Below are positions 1 to 11,400 of a DNA stretch of 64,000 nucleotides, in pieces. How positions within the stretch are numbered: position 1 is the stretch's first letter; the number at the start of each line of letters is the position of its first letter. Origin of the DNA: Dipetalonema caudispina (Eukaryota > Nematoda > Chromadorea > Rhabditida > Onchocercidae). Position numbers and translations under genes: made by a program. The DNA lies in the NCBI GenBank assembly GCA_013365325.1, contig JABVXV010000060.1, positions 186,001 to 250,000 of the forward strand. Reading direction: 5' to 3'. A model generated the notes under the pieces. It saw nothing but the letters and a program-made list of their open reading frames with translations. It ran no database searches and had not been told where the DNA came from.

Positions 1-1550
1 ATGTCGCGAATATAATTCTCATCTGCAAAAGGTATGTTTAGATTTTTGTGAGGACTTTTATAGAATTTGCATATCCTTATTACAGATTTATAATTGACAG
101 GATTTTTAATAAAATCTTGTCATCACTGAATTTGAAATTATCTATTAAATCGTCAATCACAGTTCATAGCTACTTTACTTGGAAATTAGAACGATATTAG
201 CGAATAGCATTGCGAAGTCTAATTATGATGCTACCTAAATAGCTTAAAAAATTTTTAAAGGATAATGCTTTCTTTCTTTTGCTAATATTCCACTTCATTT
301 CATAATTGCTCCTTTCGACACTATTTTAATTTTCTCAAAAAATTTTCCTCTTATCTCATTCTGAAACAATTCATTAAATATTACAAGTGGGAAATTTTGC
401 TCATATAATGTTAACTTATTCCAGTGGGATTTATGCTTATGTGCTGATAATGGTCCTGTTGAAAATGGTTTATATTTGGATGAATGTAATGCAATATTCA
501 TTTATGCTACTACCATGTTTACAGGCCTATTTCTTGGCAATTTATTCTTCATGACAACAATGATGATTGTATTAAGGTTTACCTTTTTACGAAATTTTAA
601 CAGCAAGCAGTTAATTTTAATATTTTAAAACAAACTAAAATTTTAATATTTTTTCCATGATTATGTTTGTTAACGTTTAACAAAAATTTCCAATGCTAAA
701 TTCTTTCTAGCATGTTATTCAAATGTGCACCAAGAAAAGCTTAACATTGACAATAACTCATAAAGTCTGATCAACTTCAGGAGCTTAGAACTAATCACAA
801 AATTTCCCTCGAAATTCGAATTTTATTACGGTGAACGACTATACGTTAGACCAGTTATCTTCTCTTCCAAAGAATTCTAAAATTTGTACTTAATTATCTT
901 CCTGATATAATAATCTTCACATTTCAGATCTGTCTACGATGATGAGAAAGTTCTAGCACTTAGCTTTGCATCCTGTATCACAAATATTATGGGTAATGGG
1001 TTCTGCATTCTTTTTTCTTTTTTGTTGTTTACACGGTTATTTTAAAAGTACATTGAACTTTCTACTTGTAATTAATTTTCAGTGGAGTTGTTAGTCTGTT
1101 TTTAAATTTTCGTTAATAATTTCCGATTTAAACATATATATTTCGAATTTGATGGAAATGATTTGAATACATATTCAAATATCATAGAAAAATATGAGTG
1201 ATATTAAATTCTTACAATAATTTCCACATGTTATTTTTGCAGGCTTTATTCCGGCTCCGATAATCTTTGGTTGGATTATTGATGAAGATTGTCTGTTGTG
1301 GCATAGCAGATGTCCCCATGATCGCGGTAACTGTGTCATCTATGATAATAAAACATTTCGACAAAGTTTTCATTTAACGAGTGCTGGCTTCCAAACTTTT
1401 GCCGTCATTTCAATTATAGTTTGCTATGTGTTCAGTTATAAATTTACATTCCCAGAAGAGGAAAAGGAAGAAGAGGTATATGATGAATATGATGAAAAAC
1501 AGGTTGATAGGTCGACTTCACGATCATATGCTGTACAGACTATTTTATAA
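1..1550 (+). CDS. Organic anion transporter polypeptide (SLCO/OATP family), 3' part
   Basis: Exons 1-31 (partial), 425-576, 928-992 and 1243-1550 join in phase (0, 2, 1) with GT-AG borders. The product is the C-terminal third of a 12-TM organic-anion uptake carrier of the plasma membrane. The first exon ends in CREYNSHLQK, matching the end of the Kazal-like extracellular loop. A Cys-rich piece (WDLCLCADNG) follows, then TM10 (FIYATTMFTGLFLGNLFF). TM11 carries the family signature GFIPAPIIFGWIID. A Cys-containing loop (DCLLWHSRCPHDRGNC) precedes TM12 and an acidic cytoplasmic tail (EEEKEEEVYDEYDEK). The stop is at 1548-1550. Introns are 250-390 bp. The 5' two thirds lie left of the window. The family assignment rests on the IPAPIIFG signature plus the Cys pattern; the orthologue is not resolved. 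Confidence 0.9.
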
Positions 1551-1762
1551 ATACTTGAAATATCTCGAAAATTTTGCATTGTGATTTAATTCCAGAAAAA
1601 TTGAACGAATTACGAACATTTCTTTGTATCAGTAACTATAATTAAAATGATTTAATGAGTTAAGTGATTTAAATTCATCGGTTCAGAAACTCCTATGATG
1701 ATCTCGCCTATTTTGAGTGTACTTTTTCTTGTGTATATTTGTTGTGCCGTTGAACTGCCTTT

Positions 1763-1768
1763 AATAAA
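1763..1768 (+). terminator. Polyadenylation signal AATAAA of the SLCO gene
   Basis: AATAAA lies 213 bp after the SLCO stop codon, in AT-rich DNA before the convergent GPCR gene. It is the first canonical signal downstream, giving a 3' UTR of about 0.23 kb. Confidence 0.55.
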
Positions 1769-2028
1769 AGTATGCATAATTACTACAGATTTAACAGTTC
1801 GTATTCCTTCTAAACACTCCACAACGTAAATTTTATATTGGAAACTTAAAAAAAAATGTTCGAGAGTTTGCTGTATATTTCAAAAACTGATTAAATTAAT
1901 TAGACAATTTGAATTCATTAAAAGCAAACATTGCGGTAACAGCCATTTAACTTCTAGAATTTCGAAACTATTTTTAGAAAAAATGCATGAACAAGTTAAG
2001 ATTTGAAGCAGATGATATAGTAAATTAG

Positions 2029-5000
2029 TTAAAGTAGTAAATTGGAGACAGCATTAAGGACAACTAGAGCATTCAAGAAATCGTAACCGGAATGATCGAA
2101 TTCCATAATGGTACTCAAAATACCTATGACACAATACGGTGTCCAGAATATCATATTTAGTGTGAGCATCAGAAAAGCCTGAAAAACAAGAATCCTGGAA
2201 TATTATACTTGAATCTTAATAATTCTGCTAATAATGCAGTAAGAGAAGTTAGAATTAGGGAAGAAGTATTGGAAGATTTCAGAATATAAAAAGTACCACT
2301 GCACGATTACGAATAAAATGAATTTTAGATCGTAAAAGTTTGAAATTCATAGGCTAAATTAGAATCCGTTTATTTTGGAATCAGTTAGGGAGAGAGGTCA
2401 TATTGGGCAAGAAAACTAGACCTGAGTGGCTGATTCAGAGTGTTGAATTAAAATGTAGGTCATTTCAAATTAGAAGAAAAATATTTGTTGATAGAGATGA
2501 AACATCTGTCCTGATATGTCACGAAAATTTTAGTGAGAGAAATATAGACTTTGAAATCAAACTTTTCGTCGTGTTTTTCGCCGTGCCAAAGCAACCGTAT
2601 TTTTCCATGCAACTGAAGATCGTCGTTGCTTTGTTTCATCTATTGCCAAAGTTTCATTACATCGTCGATTTAAAAGCTTTAACGTAGGCATCGTCAAACG
2701 GTGAATCCGTTTTCGATTAGATTTATTACTTGTATCATCAATAGTGTTGGTATCAATCGTTCTAGCATTTGTGTCCCAATGTCGCAATAAATCTAAAATT
2801 TAAGCTTTCAATGAAAAAACTACGTTTATCATGAAGTGATAATAAATGCTACCATTGTCACTATAACATTTACACTATCACTGAAGAGGATAGATGAGGG
2901 AAATTATCCAATTCTTAATTTTTCAGATAGCATGAAGACCTAAAGAGTTCGTCGTAAAAATCCCAAACTGAAACGGTAAAATGTGAAAACATTACAGTAT
3001 CATTGAATTATTGAATGTTTGATATGAGAATAGACAGTTCCAAAAAGAAATCGAAATAATGATGAAAATGGTTACCTCCTGTGTTAGGATTTTTGTTTTT
3101 GGAGAATTTGCAGATAGGCTCCCTTGGCATATTTGTTGTTCGTTGAGACCAGCGATGTCTGAAATTTGGGTAATATCAATTCTTTTGAGTTTTATAGACA
3201 AGGATTTGACCTGAAAATATGTGATCCTTAGACATTACATTTTCGGCATTATTGGAAATGTAATGTAAGAAATCTCCCCAAATATCGGACGGAATATTTC
3301 GTCAATCTGAATCTCTGATATAAATCCGCAGATGAACATATTCCACTATATTCCTGTTCGACTCTTTTTACTCGAAGAAAGATACTCTTCTAATGTATCA
3401 TTCTTTTCAACACTTGGCCAAGTCCTATTTGTTACCGATAGGCACTTAATGAATTGTGCATGGTAAGTATTATCCAGTAATTTCGTCTTCACTTTATCGA
3501 AAGAATAATTATTTGTGCAACTAAATTCTACTTGACATTTCCGCACATTCTGAGAAACTTTGTGCAGCAAACTTAAATTGCTTCATTCTACAACACTTCC
3601 GAAGGAGAAATGTTACTTGGTAAAAAGCATAGTGAGAAGAGATCATATTGTGTTACCGTTCTTGTCGAATTTTTTTATCGTTACCATCGCTGTGGAATTC
3701 CTTCATTAGAATTAGCATTAAAGCATAACATAGTAATTCAACGGAATATGGTAAGATATAAATGGAAATGAGATGAAGCGCATTATAGGCTGAAAAACTG
3801 AGAAAAACATTAAATTTCACGGAAATATGCAAAAATTTCATAATCTTTTTAGCGATTATCAATAAAAAGCTTCAATTTCCAAGAATCCTAACCGGGCCTT
3901 TGTAATTTAACCTAGATATCATGTTGCATTTTCGGAAAAGTTAACACATTAGTTACATCATGTCGATTTACTTCCTATGCTTAAGATGCATTGTCAAATT
4001 TTTATCAGCTTCCGGAATAAAGCAGCAACAGCTTGACTAGTGATTGAAGTAAACAAATTAACTCATCTGACAATCATGTCTATTTACTTACCATGCTCAA
4101 GAACTTTTAACATATCGCTATCCACTAGTCGTATATCACCAACATTTCTGATGTTTTCCAATTCTTTTGCGAAAGTTACATTATCATCAGTGGTGATCCA
4201 TTTCTGTTCCGGGTAATGCGCTTGTGCTAATTCTTGTTGCAAATATTCACGAAACCTTATCACTGTCCTGAAATAATTCGTGGAATGATGCGAAATTCGT
4301 AATGATGCTTCTTAATAATGTCAAGAATCTACTCGTATCATTGCTACGTTACTCAAATATCACGATAAAGTGCTGCGATAACATTTTGTAGGAAAAGTTT
4401 TTAAACATAAACAATATAAAAGTAAGACAAACCAAACAGAAACACACTGCGGTTCACCATCAGGTAAGATATATACATGAAAGACAAAAAGTTGAGGTAA
4501 AGCGCAAGCGATGGCAAGTATCCATGCTAACGCTATAATTTGATTTGTTGCAAACTGTGACTTCTAGAAATAGTCTTTTATTAAATTCTGAATATTTTGG
4601 AAGTACTACAATAAGAGTTTATAATTATTTTGCATATTTTCTTTTGCATATAACATATTTTCTTATTTTTTATATAACACATCCAAGTTAGAATTTATGA
4701 TAAGACAAGTTAGGAAGTGATCAAGAAAACCATCGTGGTGAGGAAAGTTACTTAAGTGACTTGCAATGCTGCAGTAGACAACCCACATGATGCTACGTAA
4801 AATGACGTAAGGTACAACTCGCTGACAAAGTATTCTCTTCCCGGTGATGTTAACCTGCAAATGTAACAAACGGATATTATTCCGAAAAATAACAAAGATA
4901 GACTTGATGAATTTGACGTAAATGCATTGTGATGTACAAACGATCTGCAGCAATAAGCACTTGCATATTGGCTGTTAGATGTAATGAAAATGTATTGATG

Positions 5001-6718
5001 AATTTCGTCGTACGACATAAAAAATCACCGCCATACCACTGAAAATATCAATGATTCAGGTTATGGTTTAGAAAGTGAACAGTTCGTTGAGGTTATGCAA
5101 AAAGGTTAAAGTATTTGAAAATGTTACAGTATCAAAAAAAGATGCAAATTTTTCTATATTTTTTATTTTACACTTATAACTCTCTCCTAATATTTTCATG
5201 TTTTTATCTTTCCTTTGGAATATTTATTGTTAATAAAAATGAGAGAGCTATCAGAAGAGTGTTTACTTAACTTCATAAATATTATATCCAAATGATACGT
5301 CTTTCATTTTGAGTACTCATTTCTAAAACTTTGAACAGCATATTTTGCTGTTAAAAAGTTGTTAGGCCTAGTTAACTATATTTTTGTTAATTTGCAGTAA
5401 GTTAAAGAAAATAACTAATTTCAATTCAAGCAAAAAAAAAAAAACGTAACTTACATTGTAAGTAATAATCCAAATAATTTGTGTTGGGGCATAAATATAA
5501 AGCACAATGAGATCCGCTACTGTCAAACTTATTTTAAATCTTACCAACCTTGCTGCCAAAACAATATGTCTTCTGTAGTTGGAATTCAATCTGAAAATTA
5601 CACTTTCCTGAAATTTCTATCTGAAGACCAAAAACTTTTATATTTTTGGAATTAGTTAATTGAGTAACAAAAGATTTTATTTTTGAAAATTTTCTTTCAA
5701 AAAATCGAAATTTGAAAAGTTCAGTATCATTACTTCTTGAAAATTAATTTTTGTTCACAAATTTTCCGAAAATAAAAAACTTCAAAGAATAGTCATTTTC
5801 AAGGATTTTTCAAAGAGGCTACTATTGCAACTGTGGTTTAAAAATTCTTTTCGTTGTTAACGATTATTCAATGTGGTACTGCGTTCTTTTCTATTTAAAG
5901 CTATTAGACATGTGAATTTCAACTCAAAAACAAAAGAAGAAAATAAAATAATGAAGAGTACATATGTCTAAAAAAGTTTCGGATTTTTTATGTGAAATGG
6001 TAATGTTCAGAAAAATTGAGTAATAGCAAAACTTTATCCACCAATAATTGAAATGGGTAATAAATAATTTCAAAGCATTAGGAAAGAGGAAAGATTGAGA
6101 GAGGAATTTATAACTTTTAATTTCTTCCTCTTCCACATTGTTTTTAGGAGAATTAAATTAAATATATGATCCGCTAAAACAGGACCGAAACAAATATGTT
6201 TCAAAGCATAGAAGTTTTAATTGGATTTAAAAAACAGTGTGGTCAGCTAACATTTGATTAAAATTAGTTTCAAAGTTCGCTCAGAAGATACACTTTATGT
6301 TATTGGCCACATAATCATCTTTGTCATCTGGCTACTCCTAATTGAAATGATGAAATTTTTGGTTTTAATTTGAAGAACATATATTTTGACTTGTAACTAA
6401 TGATGATTAATTGGTTGTCTTGGTTTCATTTTTAAATGTTCGTACTGATCGGTATACGAACTTGATCCTTTCGATTGTTATAATTTTACTAAAGTCAATC
6501 GTTCATCTTCAATGTTGGATTTCTACTTATAAGTTAGATCACCGCTAATATGGTTACTGTATAATAATAATCTGGTCTGATCGGTAATACCTGCGTAATG
6601 TATAACAACATACGGCAAGGCCTAGTAACATAGCCAAAGCATAGATGGCACTTTCGATAATGTAGCTTATTCGAGCAGCCGTAAATTGGTCATTTTCGGA
6701 AATGTTTTCATCAGCCAT
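2029..6718 (-). CDS. GnRH/AKH-receptor-related class A GPCR, stop inside TM7
   Basis: Eight exons on the minus strand join in phase: 6718-6591, 5590-5455, 5038-4904, 4563-4433, 4267-4092, 3789-3685, 2792-2563, 2178-2029 (396 aa). TM1 follows MADENISEND. TM2 contains KISLTVADLIVLYIYAPTQI and ECL1 contains WYGGDFLC (Cys96). TM3 ends AADRLYI, so DRY is DRL. TM4 is ALAWILAIACALPQLFVF, followed by GEPQC (disulfide partner) and a long ECL2. TM5 contains ILPYSVELLCYALML. A basic ICL3 (ARRKTRRK) leads into TM6 with FWTPY. TM7 reads LNALVVLNAVSNLLL and then TAA, so the N-P-x-x-Y position is N-L-L-L-stop. The WYGGD/ALPQ/WTPY pattern resembles nematode GnRH/AKH-receptor relatives; the ligand is unknown. 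It may be a receptor with no tail, a recent pseudogene, or a model lacking a last exon. The TM3 exon donor (CAA|GTCTAT) is the weakest border. Confidence 0.85.
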
Positions 6719-6755
6719 TGTCTTATTTAACAATACAACTGACCATTACTCTAAA
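6719..6755 (-). promoter_or_regulatory. Candidate 5' UTR and spliced-leader acceptor of the GPCR
   Basis: On the minus strand a T-rich stretch ends in TTTTTAG (AG at 6752-6751), 32 bp before the ATG at 6718. No upstream coding exon was found, so this could be a trans-splice (SL) acceptor or the border of a non-coding exon. Position and motif are seen; SL use is inferred. Confidence 0.35.
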
Positions 6756-8403
6756 AATATTTTTTGAGAAATAGAATTGAAGCACAAATGGGAAAGTAAA
6801 ATTATAAGTTTATTATTATCGATAAAAATCATTTCACCATAAAAAATACGATTTATTACGGATTGATAGGTATGAAAGCAAAAGTATTAGTTTAAAGTGC
6901 TGTGAAATCTCAAAATAAAAGCAGAGAAAATTAAAGAAAATGATGGTGAAAAATGTGATATTATCCGCTTAAAAGATGTTAAGGTCTAAAAAAAAATGAA
7001 AATTGAGAATGCTTCATTTCCCATCCTTTTCAGTTTTACTGTTTTTTGATTAAATTGCGCTTCTTCTTCGATTTTTAAATTCTAAATTTCGAATATTCTA
7101 ATTGAGATAGTTAGTATTTTTTTATTTCAGCATTTGACAAATAGCTGTATTTTTTCTTTTTTCTAACTTGTCAGTTAGCTATTTGTTATACGTTAAAATG
7201 AGTTAAATTACGATCGATACGAGAAAATATCGAAGTATTATAGCCTAGATAATTAGAATAAAAGGAAAATATTTGACTCTGAGAATATAAATCTCACGAA
7301 AAATAATAAGTTCACTTTAGCGAAAAGATCAAACTAGAACAGACTACGCATGTAAGAGGAGTTCCAAAGCTGATAAATATTTATATCAAAGCTATTTATC
7401 CTAATCAGAACTTATCAGAAGATTGACTCAAATCCATATCTTCGTGATAGTCCTTCTGAATTCATTTTTGAACCGTTTAAATTCTATTTCGGAATAGTGT
7501 AAAAATCAAATAGAACTGAGAAATCAAAATCAGAATTGAGAAAAGTGGACTGGAAAAATAGGTTTCAAATTTTTATCCATGCTAGGCTCATCAGAAAAAA
7601 GTATGTGAAACAGTGAGATGATAATTAGGTCATAATCGTCATTAAATCATCAAATCCTTCAGCTGTATATTATAAAATACTTCACCTGTGGTTTACCAGA
7701 CTGATGCATCGATCAATATAACATATCTCTCGGTGGTATTGCTATGTGGAAGTGAACATGATCGGAATGGTTTTCTCAAAAAACCTTAAATCCTAGCAAT
7801 CAATCAATTCTGCTTTGCTTTTTCGTTCTTTCGACTAACAGCTAAAGCATGACAATAGCATCTGCAGATCTGATCGTACTGATCAAAACTAATGAGTTGA
7901 ACTTCTTAATACCTGCAATGATCCTAATGAAGTGCTTTGATTTAAGCTTAAATCGAGACTAAGATTCGATCATGAAGGAATTCTTCACTTTATTTTCTGC
8001 TATCAAACATCAGACCATGGAACCGCGGTTCCTTGTTATTACATATTCGCATCACTTTATGTAACTGATTGATGAAAGTTGCAACAAGGCCAATGATAAG
8101 AATGTTCTACATTACGTAGTATTAAGAATTAAAAAAAAGAAGTTTCATTTTTGAATCAATTCGGGAACAGTTTAGCATCACAAAAGTACGTGTAACAGTA
8201 ATAGGGATGATGTGAATGGTGAAAAAATCAATTACATAGCTATTAAAATCATATTTTACCACTCTAAAAGTAAGAATGATTTTGGCATTAAGGACATGAA
8301 ACATTTGTAGTCAAATTTTATTCAATATCGGAATAAATGTTGACGGATAACCGGAAGAATTAGCAATTTCAGAAGATGAGCAAATACTTAATTCATTCTT
8401 TCA

Positions 8404-8425
8404 TTTTTTTTTTTTTTTTTTTTTT
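8404..8425. repeat. Poly-T tract (22)
   Basis: Uninterrupted run of 22 T in the GPCR upstream region. It is one of many such homopolymers in the window; exact length is prone to sequencing error. Confidence 0.9.
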
Positions 8426-11400
8426 GCAAAAAGAAGAAAAGAGAAAAACATTAATTTGAATTTCACTTTAAGTTTATTTCATTTAGTGAATTATATGACT
8501 TTTTAAACTAAACACTAGTTCAAAACAAATGGATTTGGGAAATTTTCAAGCATCAAATATTTTGCAAATATCACAAAATGCAAAAAATGGTAAAGTCAAC
8601 AGAATTTAAACAAAGTCAAAAGTGAAGTATTTATGATAAATGACATGTCATAAACAAGAAACGAAACGGAAAAAGAGCAAATTGTGAACAATATTTAGCC
8701 AAATAGTGCAAATAAACAAGTCATAGCCATAATAATTGTCTACTTGGTTCTATTTTCTTTTTAGCGCTTTTCATCTGTAACTTCGTTATCCTTTTTATTG
8801 CATTTTCAATGATTTACCTCTAATTTCCTACAATCAGTTTTATGTTCAAAAAATTTTCTCTTTTATTTCATTGAAGAAATCATTTGAGATCTGGTCAGTA
8901 TAATGCAATTACAGAATTTGTCTCATTTCCTGATTATTTATTTCATCTTCTGTTATTACGTGGTCATCTATCTGTAGGGGCAGTCACTTAAAGAATTCAA
9001 TTTTGATTTCAATAATTATTCAACGATTTACAGCTTTTTGTTATAATCCGTTTGGCTGTCATTTTCATCTGTAAAGTAACATTTCAATTTTATTGATAGC
9101 TAATTTCTTGCAAGTGACAGATTTCATTTTATCAATAGTTACTTCAATATCAATTATAACTTAAATCATTAAAATAAGTAAAATTCTAAGAGCATTCATC
9201 AACGTAACTTTCACGTGAAATTGTGAATTTTCCATACAGTAAGAAAGGTCGAGGCAGGAAATACCTTGCATATTTCTCATACAACAATATGATATCATTA
9301 GCCAAGGAATGAATAGCACTTAATCAGAAGCTAAATTTAGAAGCCATTAGAAATAGGAAATTTTAAATAACAGAAGTAAAATAATTTCTTTTTCTTCATT
9401 TGGCTGATGAATAAATAATTTAGACCAATGATCGTACTGAATTATCTTGATTTAAAGTCTTCCCTCAACTTTTGATCATAATTTCGAACTTAGATCAAAG
9501 TTTGTGAATTAGAAGCATAAAATATATAATGAAGCTTAAACATTAGATAAAACTAATTCGATGAAATTAGACCGGAATTGGAAGATGAAGATGCTTAGAT
9601 GATAATTTTAGATTAGCATGGGAATTAGTAAGTATTAAACTTAAATATTTAGACAATGAATCAACAATTTTTACAATTTATTGCTATTTGATTATACGAC
9701 AGAATTCTTTATGATAATTATTTAGGAATGATTTTCAGGTTTCCCGACAAACTGTAAATTTGCATTCCTCTACTTTAGTTTAGTTTTATTATAATTGTTT
9801 TTTGAAGACGATAGTAAAGAGCAAAAATGATTAGATATTATCTTCTTTTATTTTCCACATTTTACAAATGAAAATTGAAATGTAAGTTAAACATTCGTGG
9901 TTTACGTCATTTTTTTTTTTCATTTTCATCAATTTTCTTTTTTTTTTTCTTTTTTAAATAAACCTCTGAGAAACATATTTTGGTTCGAGAACGGCGAAGA
10001 AATTTAAGATCAAAAATTCCATTCATTGGATGATATTTTACTATTAATTATTATTTCTTGCATTGTTACCGTTATTTAAATTTCTTGTTAGATGGTAATG
10101 TCGTCTTCTGATAGTTTACGCCATATCTACGTTAAAGCAAAACACTAATTATATAATTCGTCATATTTTGCTTGCATAATGATACAAAATTCTTTTTTAG
10201 ATTTTAAAAGTAAACTTTTCTTCGAATTTTTATTTTTTAAATTAATAGAGAATTAATTTTTACCTTTCATTTGGCTTCTTTTTCTTCTGTTATCCTTATG
10301 TCTTCTGCCAAATAATCTATTTTCTATAAAAGTACAACATTCATCAGTTTTCTTCAACACCATTATTAATTCTACTTTGAAGTTCACAAAAACAAAATTA
10401 ATCTTTCTACTCTGTCAGTTACTTTCAACTTCGCATACTGATATGGAAAGAATTTCAATTAACAGGGAACAAATTGTTATTTTTTTGATAAAAAGTAAAA
10501 GAGAGTTTTTCTGAGGGGGAGGAGTATTGAAATCCTAATTATAAGCTGTATATATAAGTAAGCCTAGTTATAAATTATAATTTCTATCTTTTGAATTTTT
10601 TAAGGACGACATTTATTTCTCTAACGGAGAACTAAATTTCATCTTCACTACCTCTTGAAAAATTTATGGAATTCACTAAAAACTTTGTGCTTTTAAAAAG
10701 AAAATGCGATGAATAAAACTTACAAGTATTCAAGAAAAATTGAAAGGAAGTTAATTCTAAAGCTTTGAATTTTACTACTGCTTAAAATTATCAAATGGTA
10801 TCACATTAGGAATGAAAACGCTAATAGGTAACATTCGATCAATCACCAATAAACTTTTAATATACAAATTGAAAATTGCAAAACGAATCATCCTAAATAC
10901 TAAACTTATTAAAGAAGTATAAAATGAGGGAAATTAAAGTTTTTTTGAGCGAGAATGACGCAATTATCACAAAGGGAGGAGTTGATATTAATCAAATGAA
11001 TTCACATGAAAAAAAAATATGCTTATTATAGGGGAAATTAGCGAAAACAATATGGGAATTGAGTAACTTTCCATAGCTTTACTTCTTTAATTATAATTTT
11101 TTTAATGAATTCACTATTTCATCCATCATTTAAGCAAAGAAGCAAATTTTCAGAGTTTTGAAATATATTGCATGTAAAACAATGCTTAGAAATGCAAAAA
11201 TAAAACATTCAACACAGGAGAAAATAAATAATTTTGTAAAATTGATATTGTCTTCTCTTCATTTATCCTAATAAGCCTGATAATTAATTACTCTCTTTCC
11301 TCGGCAGTGAAGGCCATAATGAGCTCAAGTAATCATCAGACTTATTAAGATGACCTAAAAAGAGATTACGAAAGTTATTTAATCGAGGTCAATCACTACT

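Noticed and set aside
2992..3570. Minus-strand frames between the TM5 and ICL3 exons of the GPCR
   Set aside because: The flanking exons already join in phase 1. These frames do not keep phase if inserted and show no receptor features.
4663..5018. Two overlapping minus-strand frames of 96 and 88 codons
   Set aside because: They overlap the TM3 exon in other frames and run through the TM3-TM4 intron. The true TM4 (ALAWILAIACALPQL) lies at 4433-4563 and joins in phase without them.
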